This document shows, in pieces, positions 42,725 to 52,274 of a DNA stretch of 64,000 nt (position 1 is its first letter; every line of letters begins with the position of its first letter). The notes beneath the pieces were generated by a model. It was not told the origin of the DNA. It ran no database searches and saw only the letters and a program-made list of their open reading frames with translations. Both the position numbers and the translations under genes were made by a program. Source of the stretch: CAWGOF01 sp963824225 (GTDB lineage: Bacteria > Acidobacteriota > Polarisedimenticolia > Polarisedimenticolales > Polarisedimenticolaceae); assembly GCA_963824225.1 (NCBI GenBank), contig CAWGOF010000003.1, positions 1,860,001 to 1,924,000 on the forward strand, read 5' to 3'.

Positions 42725-43168
42725 CTTACCGGGACGGTTGAAGTGGGCAACCTGCCCGCTGTCCAAGTGGTGACCGGCAGCGTCGACGTGTCGAATCTAC
42801 CGGGACGGTTCAGGTTCGTCGGGATTACGTCACAGCGTTTCACAGGTGCAGGTGGGTGGTTCGCGATGAACGCAGCGTGCGCCGCTCGGTATCCAGGCTC
42901 GCGGATGGCGTTTTCCGATGAGATTCGGACCACGGTCAATCCACCTTCCGTCTCGGAGACCGCGTGGCTGACGCCCCGTCCGTCCATCTATGCCGGCCCA
43001 GCGGGCGTATGGGACCAGACGGGGAACTTCTTCCCTGAATCAGCAACGTTGGACTGTCGCTCGTGGACAGATGCCAACCCCCAGGCCGGTGGTGTCGTGG
43101 TTCCATCGGGCGGCGTCGGAGTTGCAGCGTGCTGGAACACTTTCGCCGTGGCGTGCGCTGCTTCGTAG
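42725..43168 (+). pseudogene. 3' fragment of an NLP-repeat secreted protein
   Basis: In frame from about 42725: LTGTVEVGNLPAVQVVTGSV then DVSNLPGRFRFVG, a V-x-NLP repeat followed by a Cys-containing C-terminal domain (FAMNAACAARYPGSRMAFSD). The repeat is also visible as DNA (TACCGGGACGGTT at 42727 and 42799). Deletion by the IS3 relic removed the 5' part including any signal peptide. Function unknown. Confidence 0.55.
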
Positions 43169-43382
43169 TAGCAACGCCCGCGCACCAGGGCCAGCGACGG
43201 TACGGGCGGAAGGCGACGAACGGCGTGCTGAGCGGGAGCGATCCGGCGGTGCTGCCGGGGTGCGAGTAGAGGCACCGCAGCAAAGATCGCTGGCGCGCTA
43301 CAGCGCGCTACACCTACGCTAGGAACGTCGCACCAATGACCGCCGGCGCGCCCCACTCTCCATGCTCCAGTTGAACCGCAAC

Positions 43383-46300
43383 TCAGTCGCCGAGCTCGCA
43401 GTTCTTGCCCTCGAGGATCGTCGCTCTGTCTCCGCCCGTTCTCTCCCCATTGTCCCACTTGTGATCGATCTCGAAATAACACCAGCAGGTTCCGAGCTCG
43501 CCCTTGACGTAGGACAGAAACCTCATTTGTTGTTTGTGAGGTTCTCCCGCCCTGATCACATTCCCCCGATTCCCGGGGAGATCCAACCAGCGAATGCGCC
43601 AGAGATCGCGACAGCGGAGCGCGTTGCTCGAACCTTGATAGTCGTCCGCGCCAAGTTGAGGTCGTTTCGGGTCGCCGAATTCCGCTCCGAACTTCGGATA
43701 CTCGTCTTCATTCTTGACCGTCGCAAACACCGCTTCCTTTCCGCCTGGCAGTGGTAGCGTGAGCTTGCCGGCCGATGTGTCTGGCCCTACCGACCCGTTT
43801 CTGGTCTTCGAGTTCGGTAGCGCCTTTTCCAGGTTCTTGAAGTACGACGACCCCTGTGCAAGTTGGCCTGTCTGGCACGAGGTAAGCTTCGTCGAACCAT
43901 CCGCGAGGTGACTGCTGATCTCGAAGTTCCACGCCATCTGACCCGGCGGGACCATCGGTCCGAGCGGGCAGCGGTACGCCTTCTTCTCGGCCGGGCACTT
44001 ATCGCTCTCTGGAACCTCCGCAAGCTCTGCACAGCCGGCTGGACTGTCATTCGGCAGGGCGCCCTTGACGCAGTAGATAAACGAGTCCTGCTGGCTCTTC
44101 GAGAACAGCACCATCCTCGAGCAGCCACAAGTGTCCTTCTCCTTGGCCGCACAGAGCTGAGTATTGACCTGGCGAGCCGCCCTGCCGCTACCGCCACGGT
44201 CGTCTTCGGCCGTGACACCAACAACGACATCGTAGGTCCCAGGCGGATACGTGGTTGTGAAGTCGGCGGAGCCGGTTACCCGGATCTCTTCGTCCCTTGT
44301 GCCAGGGGACCAAAGCAGAACGTCGATCTCGTCCCCATCGGGATCCGACACGAGTGCGCTGAGCGTCACCTGCTGTCCGATGCAATCGGTGTCCGTTCCG
44401 CACGGCGTGTTCGGAAACTCGGAGCAGTAACCGGCGCCTCCACAGGTGCCCGGTGCAGGAGCACAGCTGACGACGTCGATCGCCGACACGACAGGAGCCC
44501 TGTTGACGTTGACGACTGCCGAGGCCTCCGCCACCGAGCCGCAGCCGCTCGGCGTGACGCGCACCGTGACCGTGTAGTCGCCGGAAGGTAGGTTGCTCGT
44601 GTCCCAGAGGGCGAGATAGCGGCCCAGCAGGTCCGATAGCGGACGCAGGTCGCCCGAGTCGATCGAGATGGTTCCCAGAGTGCCGTGGGTGACGAAAACC
44701 TCGACCATGGCCACGCTCGCAGGATCGACGAACGGAGCACCAACGGTTGCCTCGATTTCACAAAACTCATTGGTGGAGCATACGTCCCCAGGTGACGGCG
44801 CTAGGAGTGTGACGATCGGAGTCGGACACAGGTCGCACGCGACGCCTACCCGCGGGGTTCCGGAAGACCGGTAACCGAGATTGCCGCCGCAGGTGTTTCG
44901 CGCACGGACGAGGTAGCTGTACAGGTTGCCGGGCGGAAGAGGTGGCGCCACATCTTCCGCGTGCAGATCCCCGGTGCCCGAGTCCACGCAGATCGCCAAC
45001 ATGAAGTTCGACGCGACGCCACTACGCAAGACGTCGTAGAGCACGGACACCCCACCTGGCTGAGCGGGAGGCAGCCAGTCCAGGTTCGTGGATGTCGGGC
45101 CTGCGCCCCTCGTCACCTTCAGGTCGCGCGCTTGAGACGGAACCGTCCAGACCAGGGGATTCGAGGTGGCGCAATCGCCCGCGATCTCGTCACCGTCGGG
45201 ATCGGAATCACACAGGTCCCCGACCCCGTCCCCGTCGAGGTCGTCCTGCTCGGCGTTTGGCTGGAGCGGACAGTTGTCACAGGTATTGCCGTGAGTGTCT
45301 CCGTCCCCATCCACTTGATCGAGACTGCAGTGGAGAGGGCAGTTGTCGCATGAATCTCCTGTGCCATCGTCGTCCGAGTCTTCTTGTGACATGTTGGCGA
45401 CGGCGACACAGTTGTCACCGAGATCAAGGAGCCCATCCGCATCCGCATCGGCACCGGGTGCGCCGGCCGGCAGGACGCCCTGCATTGTGAAGTCCGACCG
45501 TTCCATTGTGAGGCGTTTCTGTGGACTGCCGGTCGGGAAACAGCTCAGATCGCTCTGACACCGCGGGACACGAACTCCCGGGTGGAAGGCATTCGTGGCC
45601 GGAAGAATCAGCGGATCGATCGTCCCGTTGCAGTTCGCGTCCACGCCAACGCCGCCGCTGTGCTCCTCGACGAGCGCCAGAGCCGCTGGGGCGTCGGGTG
45701 TCCAGTGACCTTCGGAGGTGTTGAACACGATCGGCGGCCGCCCCAGTGCTCCGAAATCGAGCGTCTTCGTGCACGGATCGTACGGAGGCCGGCGCGAGAA
45801 GACCAGCTTCGGTAACACGGGCAGCGTCGCCGTGTAGGTCCCCCCTTCGCCCGAGCACAGACCTCGGCGGATCACCATCGCACCTTGTGGTTGGGGCGAG
45901 TCCGAAAGGCACACCGCGACATCCCACAGCTCCGGAAGTTGTCCCCAGTCGTATGTGACCGTGATGGGCTGCATGCTGGCCAGGGACAACGCGACGATTT
46001 CGATTGGCGTACTCGCCGAGTCCCCGGGATTCGGCAATGAGACGGGAGCGTTCCTGCGGATGATCGTGTCGGTGGCGCCCAGCACTCCGGACGGATTCGT
46101 CGTGACGGGTTGACCTCGAAACACGATGCGGCCATCGAAGGCGTCCGAAGTGGAGCCCAGGGGAGCACACGTCTCACCGCCGTCGCCGACGTCGAAGAAC
46201 CCCGTAGGTATTCGATTCGCTGGCAGAAACTGCTGAAAGGTCACGCCGGCCGGGGGAGTCTCGAAGAGATCCATCCCCGGGTCGATCAGGCTCGGATTCC

Positions 46301-46469
46301 CGGTGCCTCGATCAACGTCGGCGTCGGACCTGGCGGCAGTCCGCGGGTTGTTTCCGTCGCTGGTGGATGCGCTGGGTGCAGAGCCGAATAGCGTCAAGCT
46401 GAGAGCGAGAAACGCACCGACAGGAAGTCCCGAGGGCGCGAGCCACGTCGATTCGCGAGCGATTACCAT
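43383..46469 (-). CDS. Large secreted thrombospondin type 3 repeat protein
   Basis: 1028 residues from ATG 46469, after which a signal-like stretch (VGAFLALSLTLFGSAPSAS) follows; GTG 46553 is an alternative. TSP3 Ca-binding repeats (DNCVAVANMSQEDSDDDGTG, DNCPLHCSLDQVDGDGDTHG, DNCPLQPNAEQDDLDGDGVG) lie in the middle. They are followed by fibronectin/Ig-like modules (DLKVTRGAGPTSTNLDWLPP, YSYLVRARNTCGGNLGY) and a PKD-like unit. The C-terminal 250 residues are Cys-rich and unassigned. Cell-surface or secreted. Confidence 0.75.
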   Translation of the reverse strand: MVIARESTWLAPSGLPVGAFLALSLTLFGSAPSASTSDGNNPRTAARSDADVDRGTGNPSLIDPGMDLFETPPAGVTFQQFLPANRIPTGFFDVGDGGETCAPLGSTSDAFDGRIVFRGQPVTTNPSGVLGATDTIIRRNAPVSLPNPGDSASTPIEIVALSLASMQPITVTYDWGQLPELWDVAVCLSDSPQPQGAMVIRRGLCSGEGGTYTATLPVLPKLVFSRRPPYDPCTKTLDFGALGRPPIVFNTSEGHWTPDAPAALALVEEHSGGVGVDANCNGTIDPLILPATNAFHPGVRVPRCQSDLSCFPTGSPQKRLTMERSDFTMQGVLPAGAPGADADADGLLDLGDNCVAVANMSQEDSDDDGTGDSCDNCPLHCSLDQVDGDGDTHGNTCDNCPLQPNAEQDDLDGDGVGDLCDSDPDGDEIAGDCATSNPLVWTVPSQARDLKVTRGAGPTSTNLDWLPPAQPGGVSVLYDVLRSGVASNFMLAICVDSGTGDLHAEDVAPPLPPGNLYSYLVRARNTCGGNLGYRSSGTPRVGVACDLCPTPIVTLLAPSPGDVCSTNEFCEIEATVGAPFVDPASVAMVEVFVTHGTLGTISIDSGDLRPLSDLLGRYLALWDTSNLPSGDYTVTVRVTPSGCGSVAEASAVVNVNRAPVVSAIDVVSCAPAPGTCGGAGYCSEFPNTPCGTDTDCIGQQVTLSALVSDPDGDEIDVLLWSPGTRDEEIRVTGSADFTTTYPPGTYDVVVGVTAEDDRGGSGRAARQVNTQLCAAKEKDTCGCSRMVLFSKSQQDSFIYCVKGALPNDSPAGCAELAEVPESDKCPAEKKAYRCPLGPMVPPGQMAWNFEISSHLADGSTKLTSCQTGQLAQGSSYFKNLEKALPNSKTRNGSVGPDTSAGKLTLPLPGGKEAVFATVKNEDEYPKFGAEFGDPKRPQLGADDYQGSSNALRCRDLWRIRWLDLPGNRGNVIRAGEPHKQQMRFLSYVKGELGTCWCYFEIDHKWDNGERTGGDRATILEGKNCELGD

Positions 46470-46971
46470 GACGACACGTCTGGGAGCCAGCAGCTCGCCC
46501 ACCTCATAACACAGCTCGGCAGGGCCAGACAAGGCTTTCTGGACATGCGGCACACCCTCGCCGATCGCCAGCGGCAGTTTGGGGGCGCTTCGTGGGGAGA
46601 GCGCCCAGAGCCAGAGAGCCCGTCCGGTCTCTCCCGGGCCGACGCCCTACCACCGAGCCTACGTCATCGCCGTGTTCGCGCGGAAGTCCACGCAGTTTCG
46701 TGACGGTCCGGATCCCGGATCTCGCCAAAAAGTTTTGGGTTTTCGACGGCTGGCTCCTGAGGTGACTTCGATTTCAAAACGGGAGAGCGAGCGAAATCAA
46801 GCCAAGCCGCGATGCTCTCGCCGACTGTCGAGTCAGCAAGGGGTTCGAGTCGTCGCAAGAAGTTGCCAACTCCACCGGCGTGGCCTCTTCTCGCCCGAGA
46901 ATGCCGCAGCACAGACGCAGCACAGATCGTTGGAGCGCTTCCCGCTATGGTGATTCAGCATCACGCGAGAA
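46470..46971. other. Intergenic, no recognisable gene
   Basis: Short frames on both strands (for example 46664-46912 on the minus strand) lack an RBS and recognisable motifs. Transcription start of the TSP3 gene should lie in its left part. Confidence 0.4.
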
Positions 46972-47700
46972 TCAGGGTGATGGGCGCTCTATACCTACAG
47001 CCGGCGCTCTGCTTCTTCGCCGCACACACTCCGGCCGGTGCGCTTCGAACCATGCAGACCAGCTCTTGACGTCGGCTCCGAAATGCTCACCCGACAGCTC
47101 TTGCAGCTCCTCCAGAAACATCTCCTGCCAGTACTCCGCTCTCTCTGCAAAAGCGAGGAGCTCACCAACACCCTCGCATCGCCGAAACTCGAGAAGCGCC
47201 ATGGCAGCGAAGACCGCCACAGATGGCTGTCCGTGGGCAGACTGTACAGCATTGTCGTCGCTTAGGCGTTCCAGTAGCGGCGCAACTGCCGTTTCGTCCC
47301 CGAGCGATCCCAATGCTGCACACGCAAAGGCTCGCCATTCTGCTTCCTTTTCCTTGGAAGCGCTCAACAACGGTGCAATGCAGTCAGTCTTGGTTCTTCG
47401 ACATACTTCAGCAAAGAAGGGTCCGCGAAGTTCCAAAACGCTGGAATCTCTATTCTCAAGAAGAAACGTGAGTTCACTGCTGGGCTGTAGCTGCGCAAGC
47501 GCTAACAACGCTCCTGGCCCTTCAGGAAAGACTTGGGCGAGTGTCTCTGCACGGTATTGACGCAACAGCTGACGAACATTCTCGACGCGCTCGGCTCGGG
47601 AGCTCCCGGCCAAGAGACCGGTGAACACGGTGGACCACGCCGCAACGATCAACGCGCAACGACGACACCTAGTCACGAAAGTACCTTCGCATGTTGCCAT
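46972..47700 (-). CDS. Secreted HEAT-repeat protein, candidate Rhs immunity
   Basis: 242 residues from ATG 47700, overlapping the Rhs 3' end by 32 bp. A GTG at 47676 gives a shorter start. Signal peptide (CRRCALIVAAWSTVFTGLLA), then alpha-helical HEAT-like repeats: PLLSASKEKEAEWRAFACAA, LGSLGDETAVAPLLERLSDD, SVAVFAAMALLEFRR. Position directly behind the toxin domain with overlapping reading frames is the classical place of an immunity gene, and export would protect the periplasm. The immunity role is inferred from position only. Confidence 0.55.
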   Translation of the reverse strand: MATCEGTFVTRCRRCALIVAAWSTVFTGLLAGSSRAERVENVRQLLRQYRAETLAQVFPEGPGALLALAQLQPSSELTFLLENRDSSVLELRGPFFAEVCRRTKTDCIAPLLSASKEKEAEWRAFACAALGSLGDETAVAPLLERLSDDNAVQSAHGQPSVAVFAAMALLEFRRCEGVGELLAFAERAEYWQEMFLEELQELSGEHFGADVKSWSAWFEAHRPECVRRRSRAPAVGIERPSP

Positions 47701-50133
47701 AGTTGGCCTCGACCTTCCGTGCGGCCGGATGATGAACGTGAATCGCAGCCTCTCCGAACTTGCCAATGACCTTAAGGGTATTCCCCTGAGAGTCGACGCT
47801 GTTCACGCGACCCGTGTGCTTGACTTCTTTGAGGTCAAGGACCTCATTCCCGTCAGTGTCAAAGCCATAGGCCACGATGTCGCCCACTCTGTTTGGCTCA
47901 TCTTGCGCCAGCGACATTGTTGTCTCCAGATCGTCGTCTCCGAAGTTGTCCCAGTTCGGAGGGGCATTTGCATTTCTATTGTCGGTAGGGTCTCCCTTCT
48001 TGTCGTGAAATGTAAACGAATGACAATTGTACGCGTCGGCGCGCGCCGGATCGTTGGGGTTGTCTTCATCGTACAGCGTCTCGGATCCGGGAATGAAGCC
48101 GACGTCTTCACGATCTGTCTCCGTCGGCTCCATCTCTTTGCACAAAGCGCAAGGCGGTCCAGAGGGGTCGTCGGTTCCTCCGACGCCCCAAGGACCATCG
48201 ATAGGGCTGCGCGGAGGAGCCGTGCCCGGGGCCCAATAGAGCCCGCGTGGATCCGTCAGGTTGATGGGGCTGTTTCGCACGTAGGCGTATCGATTCCGAG
48301 ACTGCGGATCACCGAGGGCACCGCCGAGAGGGTCGGGCGAGAAGAACCGCGGAAGGCTATTCCCGTAGTACCTCGCCATCATGTAGTCAACCCCCGTCTC
48401 CTGATCCCGCTCGTGCCCCGTGAACATCTTAGTGCTCGCGTCGACCATGGGCACGATCTCCTCGCCGAATGGCAGGAAGTCGTGCAGGTCACGATGGTGC
48501 CGTCCTCCCGCGTCGTCAGGCGCGTCGACCCCAGATGGTCGACGTGCAGGTCGATGACCTCGAACGGCGGTCCCACGTAGGCCTGGCCAAGCTTCAAGAG
48601 CGGTGCAAGCGACGCCGGCGACAACCTTCCTGGGTCCTCGCACACGCCGAGCGTCGGCAAGGGCGGTGCGGAGTCGGGCGTGGAGCTCTTGTGCACGAAC
48701 TCGGCCAGGAGCACCGGAGCTTCCTCACTCTCACTGAGCTCCCGCAGCTTTGCCTGGTACCCATCCTGGTCGCACTGCCCAAACACAATCGCCGATCGCG
48801 GCGACTCGCCACCGGTCGCGCCTTGAGCTGTCACATAGAACGCCTCGGTCTTGAGAACCTTACAGTCGTCTTGCCCCTCCTGGCCGAAGTCGTACGGACA
48901 ATCCGCGTCGGCAATCGTACTGCGATCCGAATTGACTGGCGGTGGATCTCCACCAACGTTATCGCCCAGCTCCGTGTACGCGCATCTGCCGCTCGTTGAA
49001 TTACATGCAGATGCCGGCACCGTCGTCGTACGGTAGAAATACAGTCCCTTTGGAGCGAAATTGTACCAGTAGACGTGGTACCACAGTGCCCCGGGCATCA
49101 CGTCCCACTCCACTTTCATGTTCAGGCAGCTTCCCGTCCCTGACAGACCAGCCGTAACTGTGACATTCGTTGGAGCAGCTGGTGTAGGTGTCGGAGGCGT
49201 TGAGAGCGTGCATTCCGGGTTGGTTTCGGTCAGCGACGTAGTGTACAGCGCCATCGTTGGCGCAGACTCGTTTCCTTCCTCGTCCACCGCAATCACGCGG
49301 AAGTGGGCACATTGGATGTTTCCAGAATAGCTCGAATTCACATCTGGAGGGCAAGGTCCGGAAGTACACCAGCGCTCAATTCCCAACCCTCTGACGTAGT
49401 ACGTCACCTGGCCAACTCCGCCCGGTCTTTCCCACCACGCCAGCGGCTGCTTCGTCACTCGTTTCCATGGCCCCACCGGCGAGCCGGCCATTTCCACGTG
49501 ATAGCCACGCAGGTCCGTTTCGGAATTGGGGTTGAACGTGATCTTCGCGTATCGAGTCGCAGCCCCACGTGGTTCTGCCGGCGGGGATTCGTTCAGCGGA
49601 TAGTACGTGCGCCTCGCGAGCACGACTCTTACTGTGGAAGGTGGTGCCGGTGGACCTGGATTGTCCACCGGAACGTGTGTTGCCGCGTTGATCCGCGCGA
49701 TCTCATCGTCGATGTTCGGGTGCTGGGTGTTGAAGCTGGTCTGACCAGGTTGATCATTTCTATCCTGATGCCAACACTGCTCGTCGTTCAGCTGGTCATC
49801 GTGGTACGCAGTTCTAACCGCGAGGATCTTGCGAATGGGACCTTCGTCCCCATTCGGCCCCACGGGGCGAACCATGTACTCGAAGCACCCGCTCGTCGCG
49901 CCCATCGAGACATCTTCGTAACCCGTACCGTGAATGGGTTGGTCGGTCAACCTCGACCACGTGAACTCGCACGCGGTCGTTTCCATCGACCACAGCCAAG
50001 TGCAAAACCTCCACGAACATCGCCGATACACGTGGTAACCCAGAAGCTGCGACTCGAGCACAGGCGTCCAGCTAATTGCAATTCGCCTGCTGCGTTCGTT
50101 CTCGAATAGATTCGAGTAGTCTGTGCTCCTCAC
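47669..50133 (-). pseudogene. Rhs-repeat protein with C-terminal toxin, frameshifted
   Basis: The N-terminal part (50133 down to about 48490) holds fibronectin-like modules and reaches DLHVDHLGSTRLTTREDGTI. One base change near 48487 shifts the frame, and the continuation reads HDFLPFGEEIVPMVDAS, FTGHERDQETGVDYMMARYY, SRNRYAYVRNSPINLTDPRG: the Rhs core end. The remaining 180 residues are a variable C-terminal domain with NCHSFTF, GDIVAYG, HTGRVNSVDSQGN and GKFGEAAIHVHHP. This is a Cys/His papain-like or NlpC-like toxin pattern. The 5' end abuts the transposon at 50130, so the usual long N-terminus is gone. Confidence 0.7.
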
Positions 50134-51305
50134 GAAATCTTTCTCTGTCGGAAGACCGAAACTGGTGGAGTAATTCGCCTCCTTCGGATAAAGAGAAAGC
50201 CCTGGTCCATAAGCGCGCGGCTGAGCGCGATGCGATCGATCGATGCCTGTTCACGATGCTGCAGGTGTGCCATCGGCAGCAGTCCACGCTGAGTGTACTC
50301 CTCGGCGGCGAAGCGGGCGCGGGTTTCTTCGAAGCGCACACGCTCGGTGTCGGTCAGCGGGAGACGCGCGAGCCACGCTTCCTGCGGAGTCGGAAAGCCG
50401 AGGCCGTGCGGTCGACCGGTCTCGTTGGCCTGGCGCACCGCGGCCTCGACGTCGTCACACGTCCACTCGCCCGGGTGATCGTTCGTCGCGGCACGCCAGA
50501 AGGCTCGCACCTTGATCGAGCCAATTCCGGCCTCGACGGCACCGTTGTAGCGCGGCGTTCCCTCGGGCGAGTAGAGCGCGTGGACCCCATGGCGCTCGAG
50601 GAGATCCCGGACCTCCTGCGAGACGAAGGCCGATCCGTTGTCGCTCTTGAGCACGAGCGGCCGGCCCAGGCAGCGGAAGAGCGACTCGAGCACCCAGACC
50701 ACGACCGTTGCCTTCTCGCTGAGGCTCGGCATGGCGCACAGCACCTTCCCCGAGGCCAGATCACGCACGACGAGCAGCTTGGTGTACAGGCCCTCGATCG
50801 GCGCCGGCGGGTCGGTGAAGTCGATGGCCCACACGGCACCAGCCCGGGTCCAGCGCAGCATGTGGACGACCCAGGCCTTCCGACGCCGGTAGATGTCGCG
50901 GCAGCGACGCTGCATCTCGACGATCGCCGCACGGGCCATGTCCGGGCAGAGACTCCGGAGCGTCGGGAGCCCCACCTGCGGTCCCATCAGGCCGAAGATC
51001 GCCAGGAAGTCCCACAGCTGAGCCCGATCGACCGGATCCACTGGGCGACCTCGCGGCTGCGGCTCGAGCCGATTCTCCGTCCAGCGCTGGCGCCACACGC
51101 CGAGCGTCGAGGCATCGAGCCCCAGCCGCTCGGCGGCCTGGGTCAAGGACAGCCCACGCCTGCGGGCCCACCGCATAAACACGAGCGCCGAGACGCGGAC
51201 GAGCCTCTCGGCCCGCCGCCGGCGTCGTTGCCGGCGCGGACCGCGCCGCTCCCGTTCGAGCCGACGCGGCTCGCGCGCTTCGAGCACGGTCTGGATGCGT
51301 CTCAT
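50130..51305 (-). CDS. DDE (rve) transposase 2, OrfB-like
   Basis: 391 residues from ATG 51305. HTH (LSLTQAAERLGLDASTLGVW, about 55-75), then the integrase core: VWAIDFTDPP (Asp), LKSDNGSAFVSQEV (Asp) and YNGAVEAGIGSIKVRAFWR (Glu). Overlaps OrfA in ATGA and lies in its -1 frame. A frameshift at the A9 run in OrfA would give a fusion protein, as in IS3 elements. Confidence 0.85.
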   Translation of the reverse strand: MRRIQTVLEAREPRRLERERRGPRRQRRRRRAERLVRVSALVFMRWARRRGLSLTQAAERLGLDASTLGVWRQRWTENRLEPQPRGRPVDPVDRAQLWDFLAIFGLMGPQVGLPTLRSLCPDMARAAIVEMQRRCRDIYRRRKAWVVHMLRWTRAGAVWAIDFTDPPAPIEGLYTKLLVVRDLASGKVLCAMPSLSEKATVVVWVLESLFRCLGRPLVLKSDNGSAFVSQEVRDLLERHGVHALYSPEGTPRYNGAVEAGIGSIKVRAFWRAATNDHPGEWTCDDVEAAVRQANETGRPHGLGFPTPQEAWLARLPLTDTERVRFEETRARFAAEEYTQRGLLPMAHLQHREQASIDRIALSRALMDQGFLFIRRRRITPPVSVFRQRKIS

Positions 51306-51745
51306 GTGCCGCTCCCAGAGCCGTCCGATCGACCGAGCAAGAGCCGTCGTGCGGCTCGGGCTTTTTTTTTGATCTCAGAGCGTGCCTTGGCCGTCAGCAC
51401 GTGCGGCATCGCGAGCGCCAGTTCGGTCCGCACGAGCGAGCCGTGCAGCTCGAAGCGTAGCTCTTCGTTCTCGCGCTCGAGCGCAGCCAGGCGCTCGGGG
51501 TCGACGGCCTGGGCCTCGCGCTTCGGCCGGCCCGAGGCTCCAGGAGCCAGGCCCTCGAGTGCCGACTCGAGCGCCGCGCGCCGCAGCTCGTGAAACCGTG
51601 ACTCGCTCACGCCGAGCTCGGCACAAGCCTCCTCGATCGTCCGCTCGCCCGACACCGTCTCGAGCACGACGCGCAGCCGGCGCTTGGCTTCCGCGTCCCC
51701 AGCGAGCCGACCCACCTGCTCCACACCACCAGGTCGACGTCCCAT
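51302..51745 (-). CDS. OrfA-like HTH protein with A9 slippery run
   Basis: 147 residues from ATG 51745. ERTIEEACAELGVSESRFHE is an HTH, and RLAALERENEELRFELHGSL a coiled coil. AAAAAAAAA (minus strand, 51370-51362) encodes IKKK. The -1 frame from there is open to and through the OrfB start (reading RSIGRLWERHMRRIQ), so programmed frameshifting is plausible. Confidence 0.75.
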   Translation of the reverse strand: MGRRPGGVEQVGRLAGDAEAKRRLRVVLETVSGERTIEEACAELGVSESRFHELRRAALESALEGLAPGASGRPKREAQAVDPERLAALERENEELRFELHGSLVRTELALAMPHVLTAKARSEIKKKARAARRLLLGRSDGSGSGT

Positions 51746-51761
51746 GGCTCCCCCTACACGT

Positions 51762-52274
51762 TCACGAGGCCACGCTCGACTCGGCCGCTGCCGGAGAAGC
51801 ATCCGACGGCGCCTCGGTCACCGTCTCCTGCAACGCTTCGACCAACGCTTCGACCACCTTGCTCGCACGCACCATCGCTCGGCGCGTACGGCGCTTTTTC
51901 TTTCCGTCGGGCTCCGCCTTCGTCTTCTCCTCCCGCCGCAACGGCGGCAAACCGACCGTCCGTTGCGCCGAGCGCACGAGCGCCTGCGCGCGCTTGAGCT
52001 CGCGCTCGAGATGCGCCTTCTCGCGCTCGAGCACCCCGAGCATCGCCTCGGGGCCTCGGCGCCGGCCGCGCGGCCGCGGCTCGAGCGCCGACACGAGCCC
52101 CTGCAGCGCACGCTCCTCGAGCTGGTAGTAGCGGTTCATCGAGATCCCGAGCGCTTCGCTTGCCTCCTGCGGTCCGCGCAGTCCCGCGAGGCCCTCGAGA
52201 ATCCCTGCCGCAAGCCGCTTCGCTGCACTGCTGCCCCGGAGCTTCCTCGCCGATCGACAGGCTCGCCGCTTCAC
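51762..52274 (-). CDS. HTH/coiled-coil accessory protein of transposon
   Basis: 170 residues from GTG 52274 (GTGA overlap with transposase 1). GLRGPQEASEALGISMNRYY is an HTH, followed by a charged coiled coil (LEREKAHLERELKRAQALVR) and a basic KKKRRTRR patch. Not a known transposase domain; a DNA-binding helper is likely. Confidence 0.6.
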   Translation of the reverse strand: MKRRACRSARKLRGSSAAKRLAAGILEGLAGLRGPQEASEALGISMNRYYQLEERALQGLVSALEPRPRGRRRGPEAMLGVLEREKAHLERELKRAQALVRSAQRTVGLPPLRREEKTKAEPDGKKKRRTRRAMVRASKVVEALVEALQETVTEAPSDASPAAAESSVAS

